A stretch of 26,023 nucleotides of DNA, from contig CAICTM010001605.1 of NCBI GenBank assembly GCA_903772945.1, positions 1 through 26,023 of the forward strand, written 5' to 3'. Source of the stretch: Seminavis robusta. Lineage: Eukaryota > Bacillariophyta > Bacillariophyceae > Naviculales > Naviculaceae. How positions within the stretch are numbered: the stretch's first letter is position 1; the number at the start of each line of letters is the position of its first letter. The notes beneath the pieces were generated by a model. The model was given only the letters and a program-made list of their open reading frames with translations, had not been told where the DNA came from and searched no databases. The position numbers and the translations under genes are program-made. Below, in pieces: positions 1 through 9,945 of this stretch.

Positions 1-198
1 GAAAAAAAGAGAGATATCCTGATGCCATTTTTCCATCATAGATTCTGAAACCTGTCCAGGAGCAGTGAACATGTTGATTTTATTAATAGTGTTGGTATTA
101 AGGTATCCAACAACAAGCTGAATCCTTCCATTCCATGCTGTCATCATACTTTCAAAGGCGATAAGAGAGGCTAGCACATGAGACCCAGAAGCATTGGC
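1..198 (-). CDS. Partial coding exon of unknown protein, cut by window edge
   Basis: On the minus strand one frame is open from the TGA at 199-201 down to base 1 (66 codons). The translation has ordinary protein composition, including stretches reading AWNGRIQLVVGYLN, INKINMFTAPGQVSES and KWHQDISLFF. There is no obvious initiator, so it may be an internal exon or a fragment. The CTAG at about 166-169 on this strand could end an intron, but that is weak. I do not recognise the family. It lies next to transposon debris and could be part of a retroelement. The 3' end lies outside the window. Confidence 0.4.
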
Positions 199-940
199 TC
201 AGTCAGAGTGGGAAATAGTAGACTGGTGTAATCTTCATTCCTTTCTTGAATGCAATTCATAGGCTGGAGTTTGGTGTGTTGTTTCAGATGGTCGTCACCA
301 TGGAAACCCCTGAGGCATAGGGTGCTTTGAGGTTCCTTTTCCCAGTCCATCTGACCCAGACCTGTCCAGGCTCCAGTGTGGTTGATACCTCAGTCGCGGG
401 TTCTTCTGTAGCTTGGTCTTATCTTTGGTTTTCCAATGTGTGGAGGAGCTCCTGGAACTGAACTGGCGGTCAATGTTGCTGCAGTCATGGTGGTTCTGAT
501 AGTGGCTCATGGATCTGTTCAAAGAAAGCTTGGACAATTCCTTCTAGAATGAAGAATGGCGCTGGTGTGGTACATGTTGAAGAAGTTGAAGATGATGATG
601 ATGAGATGCTGAAGCAGAGAAGCGTCGTCAGTCCATCAATAGCTGATGAAATAGAGGCAGTGCAAATCAACAGGGTCAACACAGTCAACAGAGGACAGCA
701 GTGGCAACAAGAGGAGGCCGGTGGATACCAGTCAAATCGAGTCATGAAGATGGAATTTATGAGCTTTAGAAGGGAGCTTCGAAGGATCCACCAACGCTAG
801 TGGATTCGTCGTCGAGTTTGAATTCAAAGCCGATCGCTCGTGTTGTTGTAGAGCGAGCGAATCCTCCGAGTACTTCAAGCGACAGTTCAAACGACCAACT
901 GCAAGCCAGTTTATCGTGCAAGCCAGGCAAAACGACCAAT
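199..940. other. Intergenic or transposon debris, no convincing gene
   Basis: Several short overlapping frames exist on both strands but none has a recognisable domain. A plus-strand frame at 549-800 encodes an acidic, Gln-rich 83-residue peptide starting just after a TTCTAG that resembles a splice acceptor. It could be an exon fragment, but nothing supports expression. An imperfect palindromic stretch with GAGCGAATCC at about 855-865 resembles the short repeats seen at 1505-1562 and 25900-26023. Confidence 0.4.
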
Positions 941-960
941 GCTCAGTCCTAGGTAGACTG

Positions 961-1022
961 AGCTTGTTGTTATCGATCGGCAGCTTGTTGTTATCGATCG
1001 GCAGTTTGTTGTTGTTCGATAC
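961..1022. repeat. 21-bp tandem repeat, 2 perfect copies plus a degenerate one
   Basis: The unit AGCTTGTTGTTATCGATCGGC occurs at 961-981 and again at 982-1002, followed by a diverged third copy to about 1022. ATCGAT/GATCG tetramer runs are common around it. Confidence 0.9.
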
Positions 1023-1296
1023 GTACGTAACCCGAGCGATGGATCGTCGTTCCGTGTTCAAAACAACATCAGTGTACCTCTCCGTCGAGTTAATTGAAAA
1101 AGTGAGGAACTGAAGCATGACTCAATAAAAGACTTAAGCTCCGGATTCGAATCCACTAATAGAAGGGGTGAATGGTCCGAAGCATACCAAATGCATACAC
1201 ACAGGCCGAGCCTCATGAGATTCGAGCTCATTTTTCGATGAAATCTGTTAACTTGGATCGATCTGTTAACTTGTGATCGATCGATCGAGACCATGA

Positions 1297-1465
1297 GATG
1301 ATGCATGGCTATCACGGATAGGAGTCCAACGTATAACGTAGGCGGATCTCATCGCGATTCTTCGCGATCGCGAACTCTGTTGTCGCGACGATGATGATGA
1401 TGCATGGCTATCACGGATAGGAGTTCACCGTATAACGTATGCGGATCCTCATCGCGATTTCGATC
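1297..1465. repeat. ~99-bp-period direct repeat
   Basis: A ~70-bp segment beginning GATGATGCATGGCTATCACG at about 1297 recurs at about 1396 with a few substitutions and one small indel, so the period is about 99 bp. The end of each copy (GGATC..TCATCGCGATT) also resembles the reverse complement of sequence near 25990. This ties the repeat to the terminal region of the Crypton-related element. Confidence 0.85.
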
Positions 1466-1876
1466 AACGACAGGATGAAAGTGGACTCCTGTAGGATTCC
1501 ATGGTTGCGATTGCTTATCGAGCGAATCACGCAAAAAAGGAGGATTGCTTACGAGCGAATCCAAGGGAATTAAGTTTCAATAAGGGGAAGGACTACCGAG
1601 AAAGAATAAGAGAGGAAACTCAGAACTCTGCATCAAAAGGAATAGCTCATTCCATTGACAACCATAAGGAATGACATATAGAAATAAGAAATGAGTGACA
1701 TCATCATAACCTCGCATGCTACCATAGGGACAATACCATTGTGGATTGTCCTAATCTACGATCTAAAGAGATGTAAAGTTTGTTTCCAAATAAGTGAGCA
1801 GTATATTGATTAATTTTCTAAATAAGCCTGCAAATGTAAAGTGTAAAGCTGAATTGTAAGCTGTATCCCGTCGCAC
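1440..1876 (-). repeat. Crypton 3'-terminal region, left copy of an inverted repeat
   Basis: This stretch covers the last codons and the 3' flank of the recombinase gene. Its reverse complement matches 25655-26023 with many long near-identical blocks: the terminal coding segment GATACAGCTTACAATTCAGC, the AAATAAGTGAGCAG block, ATGTAAAGTTTG, CAATACCATTGTG, and GCATGCTACCAT with CATAACCTCG. Homology continues into the palindromic motifs. It ends near position 1876, within the last exon, so the right copy lacks the recombinase body. Confidence 0.85.
1505..1562. repeat. Two imperfect palindromic 21-22 bp repeats
   Basis: GATTGCTTATCGAGCGAATC (about 1509-1528) and GGATTGCTTACGAGCGAATC (about 1542-1561, followed by C) are near-palindromes of the form GGATT-GCT-NNNN-AGC-GAATCC. 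Three more copies lie at 25900-26023 beside the other Crypton 3' end. They may be recombinase-related or structural motifs of the element. Confidence 0.75.
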
Positions 1877-3757
1877 GGCGAGTCCTTTCCACAGTCAACC
1901 CATTTCTAAAAAGATTACCATCTACCTGATCAGGTGTTGCCATCCTTGGAGGCTGAACAGCAATCCTAAAAAGCATACAAAAATACATAGTTAGCAGCAG
2001 TAATAGCCATAGTTGCAATAGCCAACAGCCACAAGTCACACTTACCTGCAAATATTTCCATTGAGTTTCGTCAGCTCCGCGCCAAGCCAAGTCTCCAACC
2101 AACCTCTCAAAGCAGCAGCCGAACTGTCGCGGGTCCTACCTTCTTGCGCTATGAGCTGCTGGAGCTGGTTGTGCTGCGCAATAATCCTTGTCAGAATCTC
2201 CTCGTTCGTTCGTACCTGTTGTTGCGTTTGCATAGCCGTCACCTGCCGCGACTGATTGGCAACTTGACGAGTGCTTGCCTGGCCGGTCGTTCCGTAGTGC
2301 CACCAGCCGTGCCACCGCCGCCTCCCGTATCCATCGGCTCGATTTCATTGATGTGGAGCTTGGTGTTGTGCGTCCAAATAGAGAGAGGCACTTTCACCAC
2401 AGGGTTGATGCCAACAGGAATATCGGCCTTGATGCGCTCGTACGCATCTTGGATCCTAACACGAACGGAGGCTCCATCCTCTCCTCCCAAGATTCGTCAA
2501 GAGCAGCCCACAACAGAGGCAGAGCCAAGTGAAGCGAAATGTCGTTGACACCGTCGTAAAAGGCGTGTGTCCTTGGCACCACATGCTCAATCAACCAGTC
2601 GGGAGTCACTCTCTTGGCATCCGGTGTAGCTTGTAGGCAATAGAGCCCCCATGCAAGCTTTTCGGCAACACGAGCGTCGATCCAGGGCTGTTCAGGCGAA
2701 ATGTAGGCATCAACAACCCGTCCAGACAAGCGAGCCTTCCAGCGACCTCGAATGTCAACTTCGTCAGCAGTAGCACCCATCCCTCTTGCCAGAGTTGCAG
2801 CAAACTTCCGAATGCTGTGACTCCCAAGAACACTAGCAATGAGGAGCGCCACAGCCAGAAATGGAGCCGACAAAAAGACAGCCTTGAGAATGTTGCGGTA
2901 GGCTGCGTTGCAGTGCTTGGGAGCCAACTTGGGATCGCTTTCGGGAGTAAAGAGGAATGCATCTTCCCGACCAGCGGCGCCATACCCGTAGTTGAAGGAC
3001 GCCTCCATGTAATTCGCCAATCCGAGCATAGCACAAAAGTCGGTATCCATCGACCCAAGAATGATTTGGTCGGGGCATTGTCGTTCTTCCGAAATATTCT
3101 TGGACCAATGCACCTTGCAACTGAGCGCAAAAGGGAAGTCTGGATGCGGCTTGTAGTCGGAATACTTCAACTTGGAGATGTCATCCGTCCTGGTGATGAG
3201 ATGGACTTGCTGCTTCAACATGCAGGCTGTACGGATGGTCGATTCAAAGCTCCCTTTGCCGTAGAGTTCATGGACCACCTTGCGATACTCTGTTTCCGTC
3301 AAATCCCTGGTGGCACAGGACTTCTTGCCGCGGTGTTGAGTCTCCGCTTTCTTGACTTCCTTGACCACTTCGTTCACAGGATCGGACTTGGTTGGATTGC
3401 CGGAGGTTCCATTCCATGTGGCACCTTGATGGGCATGTAGAAGGAAATAGCCTTCTTGTCTTGCTCAAGAGTAGAGGAGCGGCAAGTTGGATTCTGCTCA
3501 AGATCTTTGAAGTCAACATCGGTCGTACCATACGCACGCCATTTCAAGTAGTCGGCAACGTGGTGTGGTTGGATGCCGGCCAAAGCACTAGGTTGGAAGC
3601 GAGCCGCCTTGGTGTACGTCCTCTTGTGCAGCCAGCTCATGAATTTGACGAAGAGACGATGGTAATCCCGGTTGTACTTGGGCTGTTCCGTGGGTGCTTC
3701 AGGCAAATCCGGCACGTCTTCCAACCCAAAGGCTGCTCCAGCATTGGCCATGGCCAT
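1818..3757 (-). pseudogene. Crypton-type tyrosine recombinase, frameshifted
   Basis: Cryptons are DNA transposons mobilised by a tyrosine recombinase. The best-preserved frame (3377 to 2394) shows the catalytic set: an Arg in LITRTDDISKLK, then HSIRK (His-x-x-Arg), then RGRW, and the nucleophile Tyr in VVDAYISPEQPW. An N-terminal part (3757 to about 3417) reads MAMANAGAAFGLEDV with the helical DNA-binding region expected of the family. The reading frame breaks near 3417 (apparently one base lost), again near 2465-2490, and again near 2275-2300. The later frame continues through a Gln-rich helical segment (TQQQVRTNEEIL) to a splice donor at 2045. The final 49-codon exon (1965-1818) ends with TAG. 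The catalytic core is intact but the gene as a whole cannot encode one continuous protein unless the breaks are sequence errors. Flanking genes are unrelated. Confidence 0.88.
1966..2045 (-). other. Predicted 80-nt intron in the Crypton gene
   Basis: On the minus strand the sequence reads CAG|GTAAGT at 2048-2040, a consensus donor, and TTTTTAG|GATTGC at the 3' end, with a TGCTAAC branch-point-like motif upstream of the acceptor. Splicing joins ...AsnIleCysAr to gIleAlaValGln in phase. Unspliced translation would stop at the TAA within the donor. Confidence 0.8.
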
Positions 3758-4525
3758 GGTGGATGAATTGTTTGGTCAACTAAGCAATTGTTGGTTCCTT
3801 TGGTTGAGTTGGAATTTTAGCAGAGTTTCCTTTATAGAGTTGAAGGAATGAAAATAATGAGCTGAAAACTGAGGAAACTGAGGAAAACTGAGGCGTACGG
3901 AGTTTCCGTTAGCTAGTAGCTAGCCAGAGTACGGGATCGATCGATCGATCCATCCATCCATGGCACGAGTTCTGCGTTGTTTGCCTCTTTACAGCACGGG
4001 ATTCTTTTTTTGCCTCTTACTTTGCGGCACGGGATCAACTGAGTATACCCTACCTGCAACGGTTGGATCGGAACGATTCTTGGATCTCACCGGAATCGGC
4101 AAGTGGTATGGTATGTTTGGTGTTACTTAAGCGAATATTGGATCCTCTCAGTATGTGGTTGGTCTTTATTGGCTGTCCTTATATCTTCAATGTTGCAGTT
4201 TATTTAATATTGGGAGTCTTATTGAGAGGATCTTTGTTTCAATGACTGCCGATACCATAGCTTTTCTACGTAGCATACTGTCATGGATCCTGAGGGTATG
4301 TAAGATCCACTAAGTAGTAGTGTGAAGCACATACTGAGGCTGTGCAACTACTGTTGCAGAAATGTAGTACCGGTACCGTACGGTCTGATCCCCACCCCCC
4401 TAATACGGTACTCTTGTACGGGGATGAGCAAAATTGCCCATAGCCCTGCATTGTAATTGATAGCGTTTTTTGTAAAAGTGTATGTGAAAAAGCGAATATT
4501 TGTTTTGGGCTGCAATTTTTCTATT
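3758..4525. other. Intergenic: Crypton 5' flank with simple repeats
   Basis: This is the region upstream of the recombinase start. It holds a threefold ACTGAGGAAA-like tandem (about 3865-3895), a TAGCTAGTAGCTAG run (about 3910-3925), GATCGATC/CCATCCAT microsatellites (3936-3962), and a 10-bp inverted pair GATCCTCTCA/TGAGAGGATC (about 4141 and 4222). The short frame at 4063-4245 is hydrophobic but has no recognisable domain. I see no supported gene. Confidence 0.5.
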
Positions 4526-4647
4526 GGATTAGATCGGATTGGATTGAATTGAATTGGATTGCATTGAATTCCATTTTACTATACAAATAAAAGTACAATT
4601 GGAATCCAATTCAATCCAATTTGATCTAATCCAATGCAATCTAATCC
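4526..4647. repeat. Imperfect inverted repeat, ~47-bp arms
   Basis: The left arm (4526-4572) is built of GGATTGAATTGGATT-type units. The right arm (4601-4647) is its approximate reverse complement (CCAATTCAATCC units). A ~28-bp AT-rich loop separates them. It could be a small foldback element or an expanded ATTGG microsatellite that inverted. It contains no coding potential. Confidence 0.8.
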
Positions 4648-5440
4648 AATTGAATCTTGCTTCCAGCCAAAATGTTCATTTTATCCTTTTTCTGACATTC
4701 TGAGTCACTCTTGTTGAGTACACTACAGCCCTATAGCAAGATTTGCCCATCCCCTGCCTCGCTTCAACATCTTGGAAGTTAATTTGGCCGAAACGTTAGA
4801 TTAGTCTACTCGAATAATAAATGGCAGTTTTATGGTTTCTTCCTGCAATGGTTGATTGTTGGTTCTGCTCGTTTTATGGTTTCAGTCATGTTTATAAAAC
4901 ACCCATTCTGTAAAAATATCAAAAAACAGTAAAACAAACTAAAAATCAGTCTGTCCTGGGATTTCTCTCCGTTTCCTACCGTTCCCTCCTTCTCTGCATG
5001 GCTCTTCCCACCGGAGCTTTGACACCTCTCTCCTTGCACATACCACACAGAGCGTCCTTTGAGGCAGCAACAGACCCACAACAACTACTGGTACTACCGG
5101 TTCTGTGGTGGGTTCCTTACTTGCTTCGACAATGGTAGCGGTACGACCCCGAGTTCATCCTATAACTATGATTAGATAATTGATATACTGTTAAAAAGTG
5201 GAATTACTCGTCAAATTTGGCTCTAATCCCTCTCGGCAACAATGGTCGTTGACATGAAGTGGTCCGGCTTGAAAGAGTGTCGGTTTCTTCTGTGGTGACG
5301 CTTGAAGCCCCTATGAGAGGATCTTTCGTCAGGCATTTGGTCATGTGATTTGCAGTCCATCCATATGCCGAGGTAACCTTCAATGCAACACGTTGTTCAA
5401 AGCAGGTGCTACCCATGCAGGAAAACCTTTCTGTATAGAT
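4648..5440. other. Intergenic, nothing recognised
   Basis: Only short frames without domains are present (for example 4830-5084 minus and 5204-5416 minus). GGTACTACCGGTTC-type low complexity occurs at about 5090-5100. No gene is supported. Confidence 0.4.
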
Positions 5441-5585
5441 TGACCTCGTTTTGCATCGATTACAGTTGTCAGAATGTGCTCAATAGGCTCTTCTTACTGG
5501 TTCCTTCAGTACCGGTATGGGGAGAGATGTAATCTGATGTCTTTCCGCAGACCCCGTATTGGTCAACCCCCGTGGACCTCGTGTT

Positions 5586-6329
5586 TTACTGAAAGCGTAG
5601 TCCTGGGGTGGGCACTGGCGCTCTTTGCTTTCCGAAGCTGTACTTCAAGGTGGGGCTGGAATCAAGCCCCATCGTTGAACCACAAAATTGAGTGTTCTTG
5701 GAGCTGACATTGCCTCTCATCCATTCTTCCTGCGTGTCAGGCATATCTCCTGACGTTGTGTGAGTGCTTGCATATGCAACACTCAGGTCCATTGTAGTTG
5801 GCTTCCAAGAGACATCCACTTGCTTCGAGATTTCTTCTGGCTTTGCTTTGCTAACACTTCCAGTAGCAGTTGGAGTATCTTGCCACTTTGACACTGCTAT
5901 GACAAGATGCCTCCTACTTGCTTGGCTCTGGGCTTTGAGGGCAGTAGGAAAGGCTGGACTTATCCAAACACTTGCAGTGTTGGCACTAATGACGTTCTTT
6001 TGGACCAATAAGTCCACTTCCAGTTTGGTGGCGGCTTCCTCGCGAGATTGCTTGAGCTTCATAGCCACAAGCTTCTTGGCTGTGGCACTAGGTGCACTTC
6101 GACCCTGGTTTTGAATTATCACTCTTTCTACTGGTCCCGGTGCCCCTGACTGCCTTTTTTGCCGGAGCTTCTGGGGGGTATGAGCCGAAATGGAACTGCA
6201 ATAGTTCTGGTAAGACTGTGACTTCGACATGATTTTGCAATCAGTAGCACTGATGAACGTCTTTGATATCACTTGATAAACTGGAAGGTTGGAGTCTTCT
6301 TGCAACATTTCTTGCAACAAAGTAGCCAT
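5586..6329 (-). CDS. Hypothetical protein, 3-copy local family (copy 1)
   Basis: This is a 247-residue single-exon frame starting MATLLQ. It is clearly homologous along its length to the proteins at 8308-8979 and 12559-13236. Shared blocks include SSISAHTPQKL, MKLKQSREEA, LVQKNV.SAN, PAFPTALKAQS.ASRRHLVI, DTPTATG.VSKAKPEEI and TTMDLS.AY.STH. The middle segment (residues about 85-115) is Lys/Glu/Ala-rich and likely helical. There is no signal peptide or membrane segment. Relative to the other copies its indels are multiples of three (three extra residues near the N-terminus, one fewer before MKLKQ), which argues for coding constraint. A TATATAG lies 14-22 bases upstream of the ATG on this strand. 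The last ~20 residues differ from the other copies. I do not recognise the family or function. Confidence 0.65.
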   Translation of the reverse strand: MATLLQEMLQEDSNLPVYQVISKTFISATDCKIMSKSQSYQNYCSSISAHTPQKLRQKRQSGAPGPVERVIIQNQGRSAPSATAKKLVAMKLKQSREEAATKLEVDLLVQKNVISANTASVWISPAFPTALKAQSQASRRHLVIAVSKWQDTPTATGSVSKAKPEEISKQVDVSWKPTTMDLSVAYASTHTTSGDMPDTQEEWMRGNVSSKNTQFCGSTMGLDSSPTLKYSFGKQRAPVPTPGLRFQ

Positions 6330-8020
6330 TGTGATAGCTCAAGCTATATAACCTTGGAAGGACTGGGGAAGAAATGGAGCTTATTCTTGTAGACTACTTG
6401 AAAACGGAGCGAGATTGTGCGAGGAGGGAATTGAAATCTGTTCTGACCAGGTGAAGATTTGTTGTTACTCAGCCGGAGACAGCCTCTTTGCGTTGGGTAT
6501 GTAGTGGTGATGGTTAAACAATGCTTGGCTCCATGGGACTTTCCCAATGGCCAGCCATGAGGTCTCGAATGCCAGATTCTCAACTGGGAGGTGGTGATGC
6601 ATTTTTTACACACAAGGTGCTTGTTCACGGGAGTGCTTTTTCAAGGGTGCAGTCGTGCATTCTTGGCTGGCTCTGATGGTGAGCTCCTCAAGTGACACCA
6701 ACACGATTTAAAATTCTCTCGCCGCTATCATGCATTTTCTTCTTCATCGAGGTCAGAAAGAAAGATACAGTACCTTGTCGTTGCGACCTTCCTCCAGCGA
6801 CATTTGTCTCCATGCAGAATACCCTTTTATCAATTGCAGCAAAAAGTGAGTATACTAAATAATTTACTGGGATTGACAGAGTCAACCCATCAAGCCACAG
6901 TTCTGTTGCCTCGTGCGAACTTGAACAGTTCGCTTCAAAATGCTGAAACAAGCGAACCATGCACGCTTGATTTGAGGTCGATTCCAAGGAAACAAGTGAA
7001 TGCTAGGATGGTGACGGTGGTCTGAGAAACTTGTAGCCCTGGTGATTCTGCGGGCCATCTTCGGTCTGCAATGGAGCCGAAGAGCTCCATTGTAGCTTCA
7101 AAAGAAGCAAGCAAGCGATTTAGCTGCGCTTCGTTCCTTGGACCCAACCGAGATCCCAAGACCTCCACCAGCATCATCGTTGACATTGCCGATAACATGA
7201 CTACTCCGGCAGCTACTAGTAGCTACTAGTAGTGGGGAGGTATGCTAAAAGAGCTGCTAAAATAGACACCTTCGAACAGCACGTTCAGAAGAGCCATTTA
7301 GTGGCTCCTCTGCAAGAGAAGGAGAGCTCCAGTCTCACTTGATAGATCATGAAAATCTCTACTTCAGCTGTAGAGTGTGATGGTTGAGTTCAGAACAGAG
7401 TGGCATCAACGCCGGCCTGTTGGACGGATGAGTCAAATGACAATAACAGAGGTCGGCCGAAGTACATTGTAGCACACTGGAGGAACATTCCAGTTGATGC
7501 AGAAACCCAACCACGAATTGTACCATGCAAAAGTAAGTAGCGGCAGCGTGGCCTGATCTAATTCTTTACGCTAATGATAAGATGAGACAAAAGACATCCC
7601 GTCAATCGCATGCACCACGGGATGCCGGATTGAATCATTCGATTCTCTCACAATATGGATCATCGGGCCAGTTCTCAGAGAGAGTTCCAAAGCCAGTGCC
7701 CGAGCTTCAACATGCTTGTCGTCATCTATTTGAAATAATATTATGGGGAGTCCAGCGGAGCCACACAGTCAGTAGTACTACCGAAGACAAGGAGCTTAAG
7801 GGAAGAGATCCGGCAGCTGCTCTTGAACGCATGCATCTGTGACATTTGAGAGACCAATACTCCAGAACCGGTACAGCCAATGCAGTTGGCGGTATGGCAC
7901 AGGAGCGCCTCCCATTGCCGCACCACACAGTCAGTTCTCCAGTACTTGTACTCCGTCGAGTGAACTAGTACAGTACAGCTTTACAAGGACATGTTCTATC
8001 TGTAGCTAATTGTGTTTCTT
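6330..8020. other. Intergenic, possible exon remnants
   Basis: No recognised domain. A minus-strand frame at 7198-6935 begins with a plausible peptide (MLVEVLGSRLGPRNEAQ, then a helical LLASFEATMEL) and may be an exon of an unrecognised gene or a duplicated fragment. A second minus frame at 6987-6688 follows in another phase. The plus frame 7582-7842 (86 aa) is polar and unassigned. TAGCTACTAGTAG low complexity sits at about 7210-7232. Confidence 0.3.
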
Positions 8021-9035
8021 CATTGCGATGTACGTGGGCACTTCGAAGTGGCGGAACCTATGGTTGATCATGGGACTCCGCCACATGCTTTTTCATTTGT
8101 TAACCTGAGCACCTATGTTTGTTAAGCATCATTGTGCATATTTGAGGGTATAGACTCTTGGCTCCTCAAACTTGGCTCTATCCTTGTGGACACATCCATG
8201 GTGCCATGTCCTTTCAGCAAGCAACACATCGATAGAACCCCCGTGTGGACCTCGTGGTTTAGTGAAGGCACATTCATTGTCTCGGTTGCCACTGTTGCTC
8301 GTTGTTTTCAGAAGCGGGAGTCAAGTCCCATGAGCGACGCACGCAGTTGTTTGTCATGGGAGCTGGCATTGCATACTGACCATTCAGCCTGCTTGTCTGG
8401 CATATCTCCTGAAGTGGAGTGAGTGCTTGTGTACGCAATGCTCAGGTCCATTGTAGTTGCCTTCAAAGATATATCTACTTGCACTAAGATTTCTTCTGGC
8501 TTTGCTTTGCTCACATTGCCAGTAGCAGTTGGAGTATCGTGCCACTCTGACGCTGCAATGACAAGATGCCTCCTGCTCGCTTCGCTCTGGGCTTTGAGGG
8601 CAGTAGGAAAGGCTGGATTTATCCAAACACTTGCATTGTTGGCACTAAGGACGTTCTTTTGGACCAATCGGTCCACTTCCAGTTTGGTGGTGGCTTCCTC
8701 GCGAGATTGCTTGAGCTTCATAGCCGCCGCAAGCTTCTTGGCTGTGGCACCAGGTGCTCTGCGGCCCCGTCTTTGAATCACCACTCTTTCTGCCGGTCCT
8801 GCTGCCCCTGACTCCCTTTTTTGCAGGAGCTTCTGGGGGGTATGAGCCGAAATGGAACTGCGGTAGTTCTGGAAAGACTGCGCCTTTGACATCTTTTGGT
8901 AATCGGGAGCACTGATAAAGGTCTTTGAGATCACTCGATAAACTGGAAGGTTGGAATCATCTTGCAACAAGGTAGCCATCTTGATAGCTGCTGGGACAGT
9001 AATAAAGAAACGAAATGAGTTGGAAGCTACTTGGG
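8021..9035 (-). repeat. Duplicated ~1-kb unit, left copy of an inverted pair
   Basis: The unit contains copy 2 of the three-copy family plus about 290 bp of its 3' flank. It is repeated in opposite orientation at about 12505-13515. Homology starts just upstream of the gene (GCTCACATTT, TTCTTCCCAA and CTTCCAACT blocks) and ends near CGAAGTGCCCAC in the 3' flank. Non-coding flanks carry more indels than the coding part. Confidence 0.8.
8308..8979 (-). CDS. Hypothetical protein, 3-copy local family (copy 2)
   Basis: The protein has 223 residues. The start at 8979 (MATLLQDDSN) is chosen because homology with the other two copies begins there; an upstream in-frame ATG at 9054 lies in non-conserved sequence. 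It is basic and Lys/Arg/Ala/Ser-rich, with a predicted helical middle part (KKLAAAMKLKQSREEATTK) and a conserved PAFPTALKAQSEASRRHLVI block. It ends MGLDSRF. There are no cysteine clusters, signal peptide or membrane segment. It is closer to copy 3 than to copy 1. Function unknown. Confidence 0.65.
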   Translation of the reverse strand: MATLLQDDSNLPVYRVISKTFISAPDYQKMSKAQSFQNYRSSISAHTPQKLLQKRESGAAGPAERVVIQRRGRRAPGATAKKLAAAMKLKQSREEATTKLEVDRLVQKNVLSANNASVWINPAFPTALKAQSEASRRHLVIAASEWHDTPTATGNVSKAKPEEILVQVDISLKATTMDLSIAYTSTHSTSGDMPDKQAEWSVCNASSHDKQLRASLMGLDSRF

Positions 9036-9159
9036 AAGAAATAAATGTGAGCAACCCTTTTGATTGGGATGGCTCTGAGATGAGTTTCTGGTTGTCCCTT
9101 CTCCCTTCTCGATCCTCTCTCTTTTTATCCCTTACTGGGTATCTTGGAGCACCTGTAAC

Positions 9160-9945
9160 AGAAATTTAATTAACGTGGCCATGCACTTTCTCGATTTGAC
9201 TCGTGATTCCAATATTCCAATAGATCTAGTAATGCTGAGTACTGTACGGGTATGTACTGAGCAAGTACCGGCGAAAAACCAAAGGAGATTCACATTTAAT
9301 TAAGAGAAATTCAACATTAACATCTTCCACCGGTACTTGCTCGATTTGACTCGTGATTTATCCAAAAAGATCTACTATAATACATTTTCAAATTTGTCAT
9401 AGCTCGTACTCAGGACCGTTGTGGAAATATTGAATCGTAGTTAAGCCTGTTGGAGAATTAACGCGTCTCCTAAAGGAGACGTAGGAGATTTAAGAGAGGT
9501 GGTTTCGGAATCGGAGACGTCTCCTATTTAAAGGATACGACTCCTAAGCAATAGGAGACTTAGCCGTGATAATTACGTTTTATCTAAGGCTCGAGTAAGA
9601 GATGTCTCTTCATAAATAAGAGACGTCTCTTATTTATAGGAGACGTTAATTCGCTTATAGGAGACGTGCACGTCTCCTATTGGTGACTTAGTAGACGAAT
9701 CCATGACTGAATTATCGCTTCCACAGAGGTCCTGGGTAGTACTCAGAATAGATACTCAGAGCAAGTACCGGCGAAAACAATGACGAACTCCCAAAGTAAA
9801 TGCTTCTCAAGTCACTCGCTTTTTTTATCATAAACCTAGTTACAATGTTTCAATTAGGAACCCGTAACAAAAATTCAACATGGACATCTTCCACCGGTAC
9901 TTGCTGAAATGACTTTTGACTTCTCCGCCAAAAAGATCTACCAGG
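9160..9945. repeat. Repeated MITE-like modules bordered by GAGCAAGTACCGG
   Basis: GAGCAAGTACCGG at 9259-9271 is inverted as CCGGTACTTGCTC at 9330-9342. The same pair recurs at 9759-9771 and 9894-9905. Each inner copy carries AAATTCAACAT.RACATCTTCCAC, and each is followed by AAAAAGATCTAC. The segment CTCGATTTGACTCGTGATT occurs at about 9191 and 9341. This looks like two related small non-coding elements with stem-like ends, spaced 500 bp apart around the palindrome cluster. Confidence 0.75.
9452..9680. repeat. Dense cluster of AGGAGACGT palindromes
   Basis: AGGAGACG or its reverse complement CGTCTCCT recurs many times. Perfect palindromes occur at 9612-9637 (26 bp, centred on AGAGACGTCTCT) and 9657-9680 (24 bp, centred on GACGTGCACGTC). 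An 8-bp-arm hairpin lies at 9464-9481 and GGAGACGTCTCC at 9513-9524. The outer arms GAATTAACGCGTCTCCTAAA (9454-9473) and TATAGGAGACGTTAATTC (9635-9652) are inverted relative to each other. This suggests a ~200-bp foldback/MITE or a multi-site binding region with ACGT cores. Confidence 0.85.

Noticed and set aside
1281..1400. CRISPR-like or prokaryotic array from repeated motifs
   Set aside because: Spacing and unit similarity are those of a tandem duplication, and the genes contain spliceosomal introns, so the DNA is eukaryotic.
2817..3440. Plus-strand 207-residue frame
   Set aside because: Antisense to the Crypton recombinase core, whose catalytic motifs identify the true strand.
8423..8776. 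Plus-strand 117-residue frame conserved in the three duplicated units (also at 5764-6114 and 12762-13115 on the opposite strand)
   Set aside because: It is antisense to the family protein. Its conservation follows from the near-identical DNA, and its 3-base indels are explained by the sense frame.
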